Positions 8,127 to 15,247 of a stretch of 36,178 nucleotides of DNA are shown here, in pieces (the first letter of the stretch is position 1; each line of letters starts with the position of its first letter). Source of the stretch: Promethearchaeota archaeon. GTDB lineage: Archaea; Asgardarchaeota; Lokiarchaeia; Sigynarchaeales; SOKP01. The position numbers and the translations under genes were made by a program. Below the pieces are notes generated by a model, which worked only from the letters and a program-made list of their open reading frames with translations, was not told the DNA's origin and searched no databases. Location of the stretch: NCBI GenBank assembly GCA_019057775.1, contig JAHLWT010000152.1, positions 1 to 36,178 on the forward strand, given 5' to 3'.

Positions 8127-8696
8127 ATGAAATCAAAAATTAATCAAAAATTGTTTAAACCAAAAAGACTATTAATTTTTTCTGTTGTAATTTTTCTAGT
8201 ATCATCTTTTATCCAAATTCCAGTGATCTCTGTTAAAGCTCAAACATATACAAGTATTCCTGTTAGTGATGCCTATGGTATGATTAACAATAACACGTTA
8301 TACCCTGATCTACTTATTTTAGATGTTAGAAATCAATGGGAGTATGATGATGGTCATATTTGTAATGCTACATTAATTCCGGTAGATGTATTAGAATCAA
8401 GAATAAGTGAAATTGCGTCTTACAATAATACTGAGATTCTCGTTTACTGTAAAGCAGGATCCAGAAGTGCTACCGCAAGCCAAACTCTTGTAGATAATAA
8501 TTTTACTAAGGTATATAATATGCTTGGGGGATTTACAGACTGGGCTTCTTCTGGTTACGAGTCCTGTCCTGATACTAGTGGTTCAAATGGATCATCAGAC
8601 CCTACGATTCCCTTTTCATTAAATTACTTCTTAGTAGTATTTATAGGAGTTATTGGTTTTATCCTAATCTCTTATAGGAGACATAGAATTACATAA
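8127..8696 (+). CDS. Secreted, membrane-anchored rhodanese-domain protein
   Basis: 189 residues. A basic N-terminus and hydrophobic stretch (about residues 12-38, ending 'VKAQ') form a signal peptide. A single rhodanese domain follows: 'LLILDVRNQWEYDDGHI', the catalytic Cys in 'VYCKAGSRSA', and 'VYNMLGGFTDWASSGYE'. After a Ser/Gly/Asp linker there is a C-terminal hydrophobic helix and a basic tail 'SYRRHRIT', the layout of a C-terminal membrane anchor or archaeal CTERM sorting signal. The domain would face the outside of the cell and transfer sulfur or handle persulfides. It stands alone; the partner is unknown. Confidence 0.85.
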   Translation: MKSKINQKLFKPKRLLIFSVVIFLVSSFIQIPVISVKAQTYTSIPVSDAYGMINNNTLYPDLLILDVRNQWEYDDGHICNATLIPVDVLESRISEIASYNNTEILVYCKAGSRSATASQTLVDNNFTKVYNMLGGFTDWASSGYESCPDTSGSNGSSDPTIPFSLNYFLVVFIGVIGFILISYRRHRIT

Positions 8697-8804
8697 ATAT
8701 TATTCGAATTTTACTACTTCTTTATATTTTTAGTTTAAAATTAGATTTCAATTAGAAAGATTTGATCTTTCTTATCAAAAAATTACAAAATTTACTTGAA
8801 TTTA

Positions 8805-8834
8805 ACAAGAATAAAGAAAAAAAAATAAAAATCA
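8805..8834 (-). terminator. T-rich terminator for the 99-residue protein gene
   Basis: The minus strand reads as a T-rich tract including a run of nine T (plus-strand A-run 8817-8825), about 30 bases after the stop codon at 8861. Confidence 0.35.
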
Positions 8835-8860
8835 TTAATTTCTAATCCTGCTTCTTCTAA

Positions 8861-9160
8861 TTAACCTAATAGCTTAAATGAATCCTTAACTCCCATCAAA
8901 TTTTCAATTTTCCATTCGTATCCTTCTATTTCCATGAAAGGAACAAGTGTTTTATTAATGTAGAAAAGTGCTTCATCACCCTTTCCCTTTTCACTCATAT
9001 AAACCTGGTAAGATTTCATCCCTTTTGGACCGTCAGATGTCATATAAATCTGCACTCTTTTTATATAATCCGGGAGGGGTTCTTTAGAAGCTTTTACGAA
9101 CATATCAGCAACACGTTTAACTTTATCAGAAGGATACCAAATAGTTACCATAAAAATCAT
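8861..9160 (-). CDS. Small ferredoxin-like-fold hypothetical protein
   Basis: 99 residues; the real start may be the second Met, giving 'MVTIWYPSDKVKRVADMF'. The pattern of strand ('MVTIWYP'), helix ('VKRVADMFVKAS'), strand ('VQIYMTSDGPKGMKSYQVY'), helix and strand suggests a small alpha+beta barrel of the dimeric EthD/Dabb kind, but no sequence family is recognised. No Cys or catalytic motif is seen. It is a single gene between convergent (rhodanese) and divergent (hydrolase) neighbours. Confidence 0.65.
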   Translation of the reverse strand: MIFMVTIWYPSDKVKRVADMFVKASKEPLPDYIKRVQIYMTSDGPKGMKSYQVYMSEKGKGDEALFYINKTLVPFMEIEGYEWKIENLMGVKDSFKLLG

Positions 9161-9329
9161 ATGAATTATACCTCTTGTGTTTAATTATGTTTTGTAAATT
9201 AGATTTCAAGATAGTAAATTATTTTAATAGCATTTATTTTAAAACTTTCTATTTTTGTCAAAGATTTTTTTAACAAATATTTAAAGCATCCGAGCAATTG
9301 ATTTAAAATAGAATAAGAGGTTTTAAAAT

Positions 9330-10118
9330 ATGGTAAAAAAACCATTTATCGATAATCCAACAGTATCTAATATTGTATTTTACCCCCGTAAGAGTCCTAT
9401 CCCAAGTATTATAGATTCAAATGTTAGAATATTACAATTCCAAATTAATAAGGATATAACTATAGGGGGATTCTTCTATGTGAATGATTTAAATCTTCCA
9501 ACTATTTTAATGTTTCATGGAAATGGAGAAATTGCAGCAGATTATCAATATTTTATGGAATTTTTCTTTGACTGTGGCGTAAATTTAGCGGTGGTAGATT
9601 TTCGAGGGTATGGTTTCAGTTCTGGAGAACCATTTTATAGCAGTTTAATTATAGATGCTCTCCCAATTTATAATGAATTTTATAAATGGTTAATTGAAAA
9701 TAATTTACCAGATTCTCTTTTTGTATTAGGACGTTCTCTAGGAAGTGTATGTGCCGCTGAAATTGGAGCACACAACCCTGAGAGTTTAAAAGGGATAATA
9801 TTTGAAAGCGGATTTGCTAGTATTTATAATTTAATGACTAGATTATTTAGAGTCAGTGGATCAGGCATAACGCCGGAAACATTAAGTGAATATTCTAATG
9901 ATACCAGAATCAGAAAAATAAAGAAACCAATTTTGATTATTCATGGTACTCAAGACTGGATTATTCCTTGTGATGAAGGAAAATTAATTTATGACAATGT
10001 ATTTGAAGGGGTTGAGAAAAAATTAGTGTTAATAGAAGGTGCAGGACATAATAATATCTTTTCCTTTAAGAATGAATATACTATACCCCTTAAGGATTTT
10101 ATAGATAAAAATAAATAA
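9330..10118 (+). CDS. Alpha/beta hydrolase (serine esterase/peptidase type)
   Basis: 262 residues. The fold signature is clear: oxyanion segment 'LMFHGNGEIAADY', strand 'LAVVDFRGYGFSSGEP', nucleophile elbow 'LGRSLGSVCAAE' (Ser in G-x-S-x-G), acid residue in 'LIIHGTQDWIIP' and catalytic His in 'EGAGHNNIF'. This resembles BAAT/ABHD13/ABHD17-like hydrolases acting on esters or acyl groups. No signal peptide is seen, so it is cytoplasmic. 'GGTTTTAAAATATGG' surrounds the start with a weak ribosome-binding site. Substrate unknown. Confidence 0.88.
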   Translation: MVKKPFIDNPTVSNIVFYPRKSPIPSIIDSNVRILQFQINKDITIGGFFYVNDLNLPTILMFHGNGEIAADYQYFMEFFFDCGVNLAVVDFRGYGFSSGEPFYSSLIIDALPIYNEFYKWLIENNLPDSLFVLGRSLGSVCAAEIGAHNPESLKGIIFESGFASIYNLMTRLFRVSGSGITPETLSEYSNDTRIRKIKKPILIIHGTQDWIIPCDEGKLIYDNVFEGVEKKLVLIEGAGHNNIFSFKNEYTIPLKDFIDKNK

Positions 10119-10267
10119 TTGTTTTCTTATTCCTAAAACTCTTTTCTCAAGAGTATAAAATGAATATCTCTAATTCATGTCTTGGTTAAAAATTGGTCTA
10201 AAGAACACTTTATTATCTAAACTCTTTTTATCAATTAAAAGGAAGAGAAAAAGAGAAGTGACTATTA

Positions 10268-10573
10268 TTGCCTGAGAAATTTTATAATTTTTGCTCCTAT
10301 TGTGGTAGGAAACTACCAAAATTAAATATTGATAAGTTAAATTTCTGCAGTTTCTGCGGCAGAAAATTACACAAGTCGAAAACAAGAAAATCGTGTACCA
10401 TCTGTCATGAAAAAATTATAAGTGAACCAACTAAGGCAATAAAATGTTCATTCTGTGGAAGTATGTATCATCCTGTTTGTGTAACATCTTGGCTGATGAA
10501 ATATAACGCTTGTCCGATGTGCCAAAATGTATTTATCTTTCCAACTAAAACAGTATCTATAAAACAATATTAG
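10268..10573 (+). CDS. Zinc-ribbon plus prokaryotic RING-type finger protein
   Basis: 101 residues starting at a TTG, since a stop lies three codons upstream in frame and no ATG is available. Two CxxCG knuckles (C9/C12 and C27/C30) form one zinc ribbon. A second finger follows with C43, C46, C60, C63, H68, C71, C82, C85: a C4HC3 cross-brace pattern ending 'YHPVCVTSWLMKYNACPMC', which looks like the prokaryotic RING family (Prok-RING_1) and the eukaryotic RING/PHD group. RING domains in Asgard ubiquitin-like systems act as E3 adaptors with E2 enzymes; none is encoded nearby, so this role is only a possibility. It could also be a general protein-binding zinc finger. Confidence 0.75.
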   Translation: MPEKFYNFCSYCGRKLPKLNIDKLNFCSFCGRKLHKSKTRKSCTICHEKIISEPTKAIKCSFCGSMYHPVCVTSWLMKYNACPMCQNVFIFPTKTVSIKQY

Positions 10574-10599
10574 GAAAAAAATAAGAAAAAGCTAAATTT

Positions 10600-11241
10600 T
10601 TAAAACTTCAGTATAAAAATTCCATTTTCTACAAACCAGAATAAGTTGGCAAAGAGAAAGAGCCATTCAGCAACAGCTTTAGCTTCGAGTAAGAGTGTAG
10701 GATCAACCCTATTGATAATTAATAGAATTAAGTATATTATAAAGAAAAATGCTGCTACAATGTTTACAATAACTTGCCACAGAGGAAAACCGGAAAGATC
10801 TTTCTCAAGAACAGCATAGCCAAGTAAGTATAAAATTCCAGGAAAGAAGAAGACATATTGTGCTATATCGTGCATAACATCAGCATCTCTAGTGTTGAAC
10901 ATAGCTAATAGTAAGATACCTATAGCTGAAACTATACCTAATATACAAGCAATTCCTATACCTCTAGTATGTGCACTCCCCGTATCTTTCTCGTGTAAAT
11001 ATTGTGTAAATCCAAATATAAATAGAATCATACAAACTCCAGTAATAAACCAACAGACACTGAAGAATATCGCAACATCATTCCATCCTGGTACAGCTAA
11101 ATCACTAATATAGGTAGTTGTTAAGCTAAAATCACTATGAGCCACCATTGCAGGGACTATTCCTATAAGAAATACAACAATTCCTAAAAACGCGAAATAA
11201 CTCGCATGAAATCTCTCAAATACTTTATCTAATTTTTCCAT
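10600..11241 (-). CDS. DUF998-like integral membrane protein
   Basis: 213 residues with about six hydrophobic helices. The first loop contains 'TTTYISDLAVPGWND', close to the 'iSdLG' motif that marks DUF998 proteins, and the second helix 'FFSVCWFITGVCMILFIFGF' follows as expected. No enzymatic activity is established for DUF998. The gene is convergent with the RING-like gene (26-base gap). A related domain forms the C-terminus of the 632-residue protein at 33843. It lies in the cytoplasmic membrane; the substrate or partner is unknown. Confidence 0.6.
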   Translation of the reverse strand: MEKLDKVFERFHASYFAFLGIVVFLIGIVPAMVAHSDFSLTTTYISDLAVPGWNDVAIFFSVCWFITGVCMILFIFGFTQYLHEKDTGSAHTRGIGIACILGIVSAIGILLLAMFNTRDADVMHDIAQYVFFFPGILYLLGYAVLEKDLSGFPLWQVIVNIVAAFFFIIYLILLIINRVDPTLLLEAKAVAEWLFLFANLFWFVENGIFILKF

Positions 11242-11376
11242 GGTATCTCAAATTTAGTTTTTAATTATTTGTATAAAATTAAATTATCTTAAGGTGATAT
11301 TTATACATTTAGTTTGGAGTATTGAAGGTACAATTACAATTTAAAAACTAAAAAAAGATAATGATTTTTTACTTTT

Positions 11377-11598
11377 TTATTGATGCATTGAAAACTCATT
11401 TATTAAAATCTCTTTAAATTCAATGTCTTTATCATTAAAAGCAATATTTTCCTCTCCGTTATATATGTCTGGAGAGAGATTTCTTTTAAACACTATAGAA
11501 AAGGGGATAGATAGGTTCGAAATATTAAGATTTTTTTCAGAAATCTCCACCTCTGGTTCAATTTCCTGCACTTTATTATTTAATATTCCTATACTCAC
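11377..11598 (-). CDS. Small paralogue family member A (PFS...EF protein)
   Basis: 73 residues, starting at GTG. Residues P32 to F69 align without gaps to three other proteins in this window (13182, 13668, 14351). Shared positions are an Ile/Val-Ser pair before 'IPFS', then 'DIYNGEENIAF', then 'EILINEF'. This copy has lost the 'PFRER' core seen in the others ('AFNDK' here) and is the most diverged of the four. An N-terminal 'VQEI' segment is also shared. No known domain is recognised. It lies downstream of the SMP-30 gene in the same direction. Reality is supported mainly by conservation among the paralogues. Confidence 0.7.
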   Translation of the reverse strand: MSIGILNNKVQEIEPEVEISEKNLNISNLSIPFSIVFKRNLSPDIYNGEENIAFNDKDIEFKEILINEFSMHQ

Positions 11599-11757
11599 TT
11601 TTTATCTCACATCGATTTCTTTAATAATACCATTATTTGATCTTAACTGATTTATATTCAAAGTCCCGACAAATTTAGTGATTAATAAACTAAAGCGATG
11701 ATTGAAATATGGATTTTCTTTCTAACTTCAAACCTGTTTTTTAATAATTATTTAATG

Positions 11758-12594
11758 TTAAGGAAGTCCAGCGCCAGGTACATCCACCTCAACAGCTTCA
11801 ATCTTTCCATTTAATCTATCGTGTGTTGAGGTAGTTACGTAAAGCGTAGTTCGGTTTGGGCCACCTAGCATACATGCATAAGCTTGAGTAGAAACTTTAA
11901 CTTTATGAGAAACTCTACCACCTTCAAAAACTCTTAGCACTTTCCCGATTCCGGGTGCGGCCATCCAAATTGCTCCTTCTTCATCTAAACATATCCCATC
12001 AGGAGCACCTGACCTAAGCTTTGCCCAGACTCTACGTTCAGAAAGTGATCCATCCTCTTGAATAGTAAACGCTGTAAGACGAGCTGCAAAAGTTTCTGCA
12101 ACAATGAGCGTTCGGTCATCCGGAGTTATAACTGATCCGTTTGGAAAAATCATATTTTCAGCAACGACTCTAGCTTTACCATCTGGCGTGACAAGTATAA
12201 CTTCTGCGGGTACAACTGGGGCTTTATTTGCCCAATCGAAACCAAAGTAACCAATGTACGCTCGACCTTGTTTATCAACCACCATATCGTTACAAGAGTA
12301 TGTCGCAAAACTACTTAAATCAGCGACTTCTGTCAATTCTTCATTATCTAATCTAAGTAAGCGATAATCTTGCATTGAAACTACCAGCAATTTATTATCT
12401 GGTGTCCATCCTAAACCCGAAGGAGAATTCTGCATTTCTATTATCGTTTCTTGATTCCCATTGAGGTCGATTGTCAATACCTTTTTTATGTCTGCATCAG
12501 AAAACCAAAGCTTTCCTTCGTGCCATCGTGGACATTCTGGAAATAATAACCCTTCTAAAAGAATTTTCGTTTTAAGCCTTATTACTTTACTCAT
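11758..12594 (-). CDS. SMP-30/gluconolactonase-like lactonase
   Basis: 278 residues, the family's normal length, forming a six-bladed beta-propeller. The metal ligands of SMP-30/gluconolactonase enzymes can be placed: Glu in 'LLFPECPRWHEGKLWFSD' (about residue 19), Asn in 'MIFPNGSVITPDDRTL', and Asp in 'SGAPDGICLDEEGAIW'. Repeated 'TPDxxxLxV' motifs mark the blades. Members hydrolyse sugar lactones or related esters using a divalent cation. Codon use and GC content look slightly higher than in the flanking small genes, which suggests transfer, perhaps from bacteria. No sugar dehydrogenase is adjacent, so the substrate is open. Confidence 0.88.
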   Translation of the reverse strand: MSKVIRLKTKILLEGLLFPECPRWHEGKLWFSDADIKKVLTIDLNGNQETIIEMQNSPSGLGWTPDNKLLVVSMQDYRLLRLDNEELTEVADLSSFATYSCNDMVVDKQGRAYIGYFGFDWANKAPVVPAEVILVTPDGKARVVAENMIFPNGSVITPDDRTLIVAETFAARLTAFTIQEDGSLSERRVWAKLRSGAPDGICLDEEGAIWMAAPGIGKVLRVFEGGRVSHKVKVSTQAYACMLGGPNRTTLYVTTSTHDRLNGKIEAVEVDVPGAGLP

Positions 12595-12778
12595 AACTCA
12601 AATTTTTACTGGTTACATTATAATCTTATATAGGAAGTTCGTTATTGTTATATTTATATTTTACTAGAGTGATTTTTTTTGTTTTTTTAATGAAAATAAC
12701 AATCCATAACTGTCTAAAACGAAAAAAAAGTTTGTTCATAATGAATAATCCCTAAATACTTTTTTTCCAGAACAAATT

Positions 12779-13090
12779 TTAATCTATTTGAACTTCTTCT
12801 TTCAATATATTCTTATATTTGGAGTTGGTTTTCAGAGAGTCATCTGTATTAAGTGAATAAATATCAACCGGGAATTTTTCATTGTAGATGTTTAAAATTA
12901 AAATAATTAAGCTGGAGATATTTATGAAGCATTCTCTCGAATTTTTACAGTTAAATAAATCTGCTATGAGCTTAGAGAGTAACTTGAATTTCTTTTTTTG
13001 AATCGTTCTTTTATTTGATGCTTTTTCTGGTTTGAAAATGTTCATTAATAAATCTTCGACTTGTCTTTCAATTTCTTGTGAATCTAACAT
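12779..13090 (-). CDS. Helical protein with a diverged copy of the small-family C-terminus (member B)
   Basis: 103 residues. The N-terminal 75 residues are basic and helical ('KRTIQKKKFKLLSKLIADLF') with a hydrophobic segment 'SSLIILILNIY'. The C-terminus 'DIYSLNTDDSLKTNSKYKN' followed by 'ILKEEV' can be aligned with 'DIYSGVEDIPF...EYKRIFKHEF' of the neighbouring paralogue D with one gap: the Asp-Ile-Tyr, Glu/Lys-Tyr-Lys and Ile-x-x-Glu positions match. The 'PFS' and 'PFRER' cores are lost. It is best read as a strongly diverged or fused relative; the link is weaker than for A, C, D and E. No known function. Confidence 0.5.
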   Translation of the reverse strand: MLDSQEIERQVEDLLMNIFKPEKASNKRTIQKKKFKLLSKLIADLFNCKNSRECFINISSLIILILNIYNEKFPVDIYSLNTDDSLKTNSKYKNILKEEVQID

Positions 13091-13181
13091 GAAATCAAGT
13101 GATTTTATGATAGATCCAAATAAAAATATAAAAAGAGTCTGTTTTTTCTGTCCTAATCTCAGAAAAATTTTCTATTTTAAA

Positions 13182-13406
13182 TTAAACCGCTCCTAAATTC
13201 ATAAATTCATCACAAAAAATAAGCTGATATTCAGGATGTCGTTCTCTAAATGGTATTTTTTCATATCCTTTATAGATGTACACAATTTCCATATTAGTAG
13301 ATATACGTGAAAACGGAATAAATGCTTTTGATACTTCATGCTTAGTAGGCAGTTCTGATGTTTCAAAAATTTCTTGAACAATTTTATAAATATTATCTAC
13401 AGCCAT
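13182..13406 (-). CDS. Small paralogue family member C (PFS...EF protein)
   Basis: 74 residues, ATG start. Residues P31-F68 belong to the gapless block shared with A, D and E: 'EVSKAFIPFS', then 'YIYKGYEKIPFRERHPEY', then 'IFCDEF'. The N-terminal 'IYKIVQEIF' segment also matches. The mix of a short helix, a beta-prone centre and a charged 'RER' turn suggests a compact domain of about 60 residues. No membrane segment, signal peptide or catalytic motif is present. The gene has its own spacer of more than 250 bases upstream. Function unknown. Confidence 0.75.
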   Translation of the reverse strand: MAVDNIYKIVQEIFETSELPTKHEVSKAFIPFSRISTNMEIVYIYKGYEKIPFRERHPEYQLIFCDEFMNLGAV

Positions 13407-13667
13407 TTTATGATCATCTAAAAGTGAACAACTAACACTTTAATTTGCTTATTATTCTGCTAATAAATTTCAGATATAAAAGCACTTAGAAAACAAAAGA
13501 TTTATAAATAAAAAGCGTCAATCTTCAACTTTCTCCAATGAAAAATGGGATAAGACATTATTGTCAAATAAAAGTAAGTAGAAGAAATGAATTGGTTATC
13601 CTTTTTTCTTTTCTTTATGAAAGATTTCTCGAAGAATTGTTGTGAACTGTTAATACCAATAATTTTT

Positions 13668-13871
13668 TTAAGCGATTACAAATTCATGTTTAAAAATCCG
13701 TTTGTATTCATGTTCTCGTTCTTGAAATGGTATATCTTCTACTCCAGAATATATATCGGAAGATTTACCGCTTTTAATTATTTCTGAAAACGGAACTACT
13801 GCACGTGATATGTCAAAACTTAATTCTGAAGAATTTACGGAGGTAATTTTGTGAATATCTTTAAAGATCAT
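13668..13871 (-). CDS. Small paralogue family member D (PFS...EF protein)
   Basis: 67 residues if started at the ATG at 13871; a further ATG at 13892 would add seven residues but would overlap the upstream small ORF. The nearer start leaves a 7-base gap after that ORF's stop codon and gives an N-terminus ('MIFKDIHKI') that lines up with the paralogues. The conserved block reads 'DISRAVVPFS', 'SDIYSGVEDIPFQEREHEY' and 'IFKHEF'. No recognised domain. Probably co-transcribed with the 44-residue ORF upstream. Confidence 0.75.
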   Translation of the reverse strand: MIFKDIHKITSVNSSELSFDISRAVVPFSEIIKSGKSSDIYSGVEDIPFQEREHEYKRIFKHEFVIA

Positions 13872-13878
13872 GATTAGG

Positions 13879-14013
13879 TTACAAAATATCATTTTTTTTA
13901 TTGTTTTTGTTAAATTCCCTTACAACATACTTAAAAACTTCTTGATAATATTCCTTTGGTCTCTTTCCATTCATTTCCTCATTGGGAATTAACCATTTCC
14001 TTTCTTTTTTCAT
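13879..14013 (-). CDS. Small 44-residue protein with a W-L-x-P-N...G-x-R-P motif
   Basis: On the minus strand an ATG at 14013 opens a 44-residue frame ending in TAA at 13879. It reads 'KWLIPNEEMNGKRPKEYY' near the start, followed by 'EVFKYVVREF' and a Lys/Asn-rich tail. The W-L-x-x-P-N-x-x-x-x-G-x-x-P pattern resembles the core of the antitoxin C-terminal domain DUF2384 (MbcA/ParS type), but the ORF is far shorter than those proteins, so this is only a suggestion. Its stop codon lies 7 bases before the likely start of paralogue D, which suggests a two-gene unit. Confidence 0.5.
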   Translation of the reverse strand: MKKERKWLIPNEEMNGKRPKEYYQEVFKYVVREFNKNNKKNDIL

Positions 14014-14350
14014 GACAGCTTACCTCAAAATGTTATAATTGGGGAGTTTTAGAGAAATTCGATTTTTTTGATATCAATTATATACAATTATCCTTATATC
14101 ACTAGAGCTCTATTTTAGCATATGAAGAAATATGGTAAATTATTGAATTAATTAGATTTCCAAAATTAGTTTTGACGAAAACTCTAGAGTTTATTCAAGC
14201 ATACCATAGGATTTTTAATTGTTTCATTCGAAAAATAGAGGTTTTGAATTTTAAATCATTAAAAACTATTTTATTAAGCCAAATTTATAAAATATTAAAA
14301 ATTAGAAGATAAATTTTACGATTTAATCTTACTCTAAGAACTTGAGATTC
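14014..14350. other. Intergenic region with two perfect palindromes
   Basis: No gene is seen on either strand. The stretch holds a 10-bp perfect palindrome (TAGAGCTCTA, 14103-14112) and a 14-bp perfect palindrome (AAACTCTAGAGTTT, 14179-14192) that share the CTCTA/TAGAG core. They lie between paralogue E's 3' end and the 44-residue ORF, so they may be operators for the latter. Confidence 0.45.
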
Positions 14351-14581
14351 TTATCTAAATAAATCTGAAAATTCCTGTCGCAAGATCACTTTGTATTCAG
14401 GATCCCTTTCCCTAAATGGAATTTTTTCTTTTCCACAATATACATCTGTTGGTTTATGAGACTGGAACATTTTAGAAAATGGTATAATAGCTTTTGAGAT
14501 ACCAGTTTCTTTTTCAAGGTAATTTGGATAAGATATTTCTAATATTTCATGGAACCTATTTTCTGATTTTCCCGAGCTCAT
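14351..14581 (-). CDS. Small paralogue family member E (PFS...EF protein), next to RHH regulator
   Basis: 76 residues. Residues P34-F71 form the conserved block: 'GISKAIIPFS', 'TDVYCGKEKIPFRERDPEY' and 'VILRQEF'. It is closest to member C in the 'IPFRER' core. A ribosome-binding-site-like 'AAAGGT' precedes the ATG. The gene starts only 20 bases after the stop of the RHH regulator gene and runs in the same direction, so the two are very likely one operon. This ties the family to a DNA-binding regulator and raises the possibility of an antitoxin-like or regulator/effector pair, although no toxin fold is recognised. Confidence 0.8.
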   Translation of the reverse strand: MSSGKSENRFHEILEISYPNYLEKETGISKAIIPFSKMFQSHKPTDVYCGKEKIPFRERDPEYKVILRQEFSDLFR

Positions 14582-14601
14582 TTACCTTTTCTCTTTATCC
14601 A

Positions 14602-15051
14602 TTAATTGATTTTTATCACAAAATCTCCATCAATTTCAAGGTTTAGCCCTTTCTCCTCTAGTTCATCGCCATATTCGTTAATAATGTCAATTATTGAATC
14701 TGAAGGGATATGTAGTCTATCTGCAAGCTTTTCGGTTTCAAATCTCTTAATTCTTTTGAACATTTTTAATAAATTTTCTATAACTTTCTCTTCAGCTTTA
14801 ATCATGATTTTCATTTGAAGCTCTCTTCTAATTTCCGAGAATTTAATACCATACGTGTTTTGGATTACATCAGTATTTTCACCAATCCACTTCTTTAGAA
14901 TGTGGCGGAGAACTTCTGATTTACTTTGTCCTTCATAACCGACTAATTTACTAACAAGAAGATCATCAAAAAAATCCAAACTAACTGTAACTCTTGGCAA
15001 TTTTGGCTTCTTTCTTTCTTTTTCAGCTTCAGATTCATTTTTAGAAGACAA
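14602..15051 (-). CDS. Ribbon-helix-helix transcriptional regulator with C-terminal helical domain
   Basis: 149 residues, started at TTG (15051) because a good ribosome-binding site 'AGGA' lies 5 bases upstream; no better ATG exists. A charged N-terminal tail is followed by an RHH (CopG/Arc-type) domain at about residues 18-57: strand 'PRVTVSLDFFDDLL', then the helix-turn-helix-like 'GQSKSEVLRHILKKWI'. The C-terminal part (about 95-149) is 'RFETEKLADRLHIPSDSII' and a final beta hairpin, like a winged-helix or ligand/partner domain. It probably binds as a dimer or tetramer to the repeats at 15130-15148 between its own promoter and the divergent gene, and so controls both. Confidence 0.8.
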   Translation of the reverse strand: MSSKNESEAEKERKKPKLPRVTVSLDFFDDLLVSKLVGYEGQSKSEVLRHILKKWIGENTDVIQNTYGIKFSEIRRELQMKIMIKAEEKVIENLLKMFKRIKRFETEKLADRLHIPSDSIIDIINEYGDELEEKGLNLEIDGDFVIKIN

Positions 15052-15103
15052 TTTTTCCTAAACCTTCGACAAAAATTTTTACTAATTTTCATATGGTCTG
15101 ATC

Positions 15104-15161
15104 CATATATAAATCTTCGCATATTATGTACTGCATCTGCACTGCATCACATTTATATATG
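15104..15161. promoter_or_regulatory. Back-to-back TATA boxes flanking a direct-repeat operator
   Basis: CATATATAAAT (15104-15114, TATA box for the minus-strand RHH gene) and ATTTATATATG (15151-15161, for the plus-strand gene at 15248) are exact inverted copies. Between them, ACTGCATC occurs twice (15130-15137 and 15141-15148), 11 bp apart, one helical turn, as expected for tandem RHH-dimer sites. A bound regulator would block both promoters. Confidence 0.6.
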
Positions 15162-15168
15162 AAGATAA

Positions 15169-15190
15169 TTAATAATATCTTAATAATATC
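15169..15190. repeat. Tandem 11-bp repeat TTAATAATATC x2
   Basis: Two exact adjacent copies (15169-15179, 15180-15190) lie just downstream of the plus-strand TATA box, followed by a 20-bp imperfect palindrome around CGCG (near 15193-15212). They sit in the leader region of the 213-residue gene and may be a second regulator site. Confidence 0.5.
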
Positions 15191-15247
15191 GAAATATTAT
15201 CGCGGTATTATTCACCTTAAAAATAAAGTATAAAAAGTGTGTGTTAA

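Noticed and set aside
11505..11530. 'GGTTCGA'-like sequence recalling a tRNA T-loop
   Set aside because: No acceptor or anticodon stem can be formed around it and it lies inside paralogue A.
13587..13787. 66-residue plus-strand Phe-rich frame
   Set aside because: It is partly antisense to paralogue D; the Phe/Ile/Leu-rich composition is typical of chance frames here.
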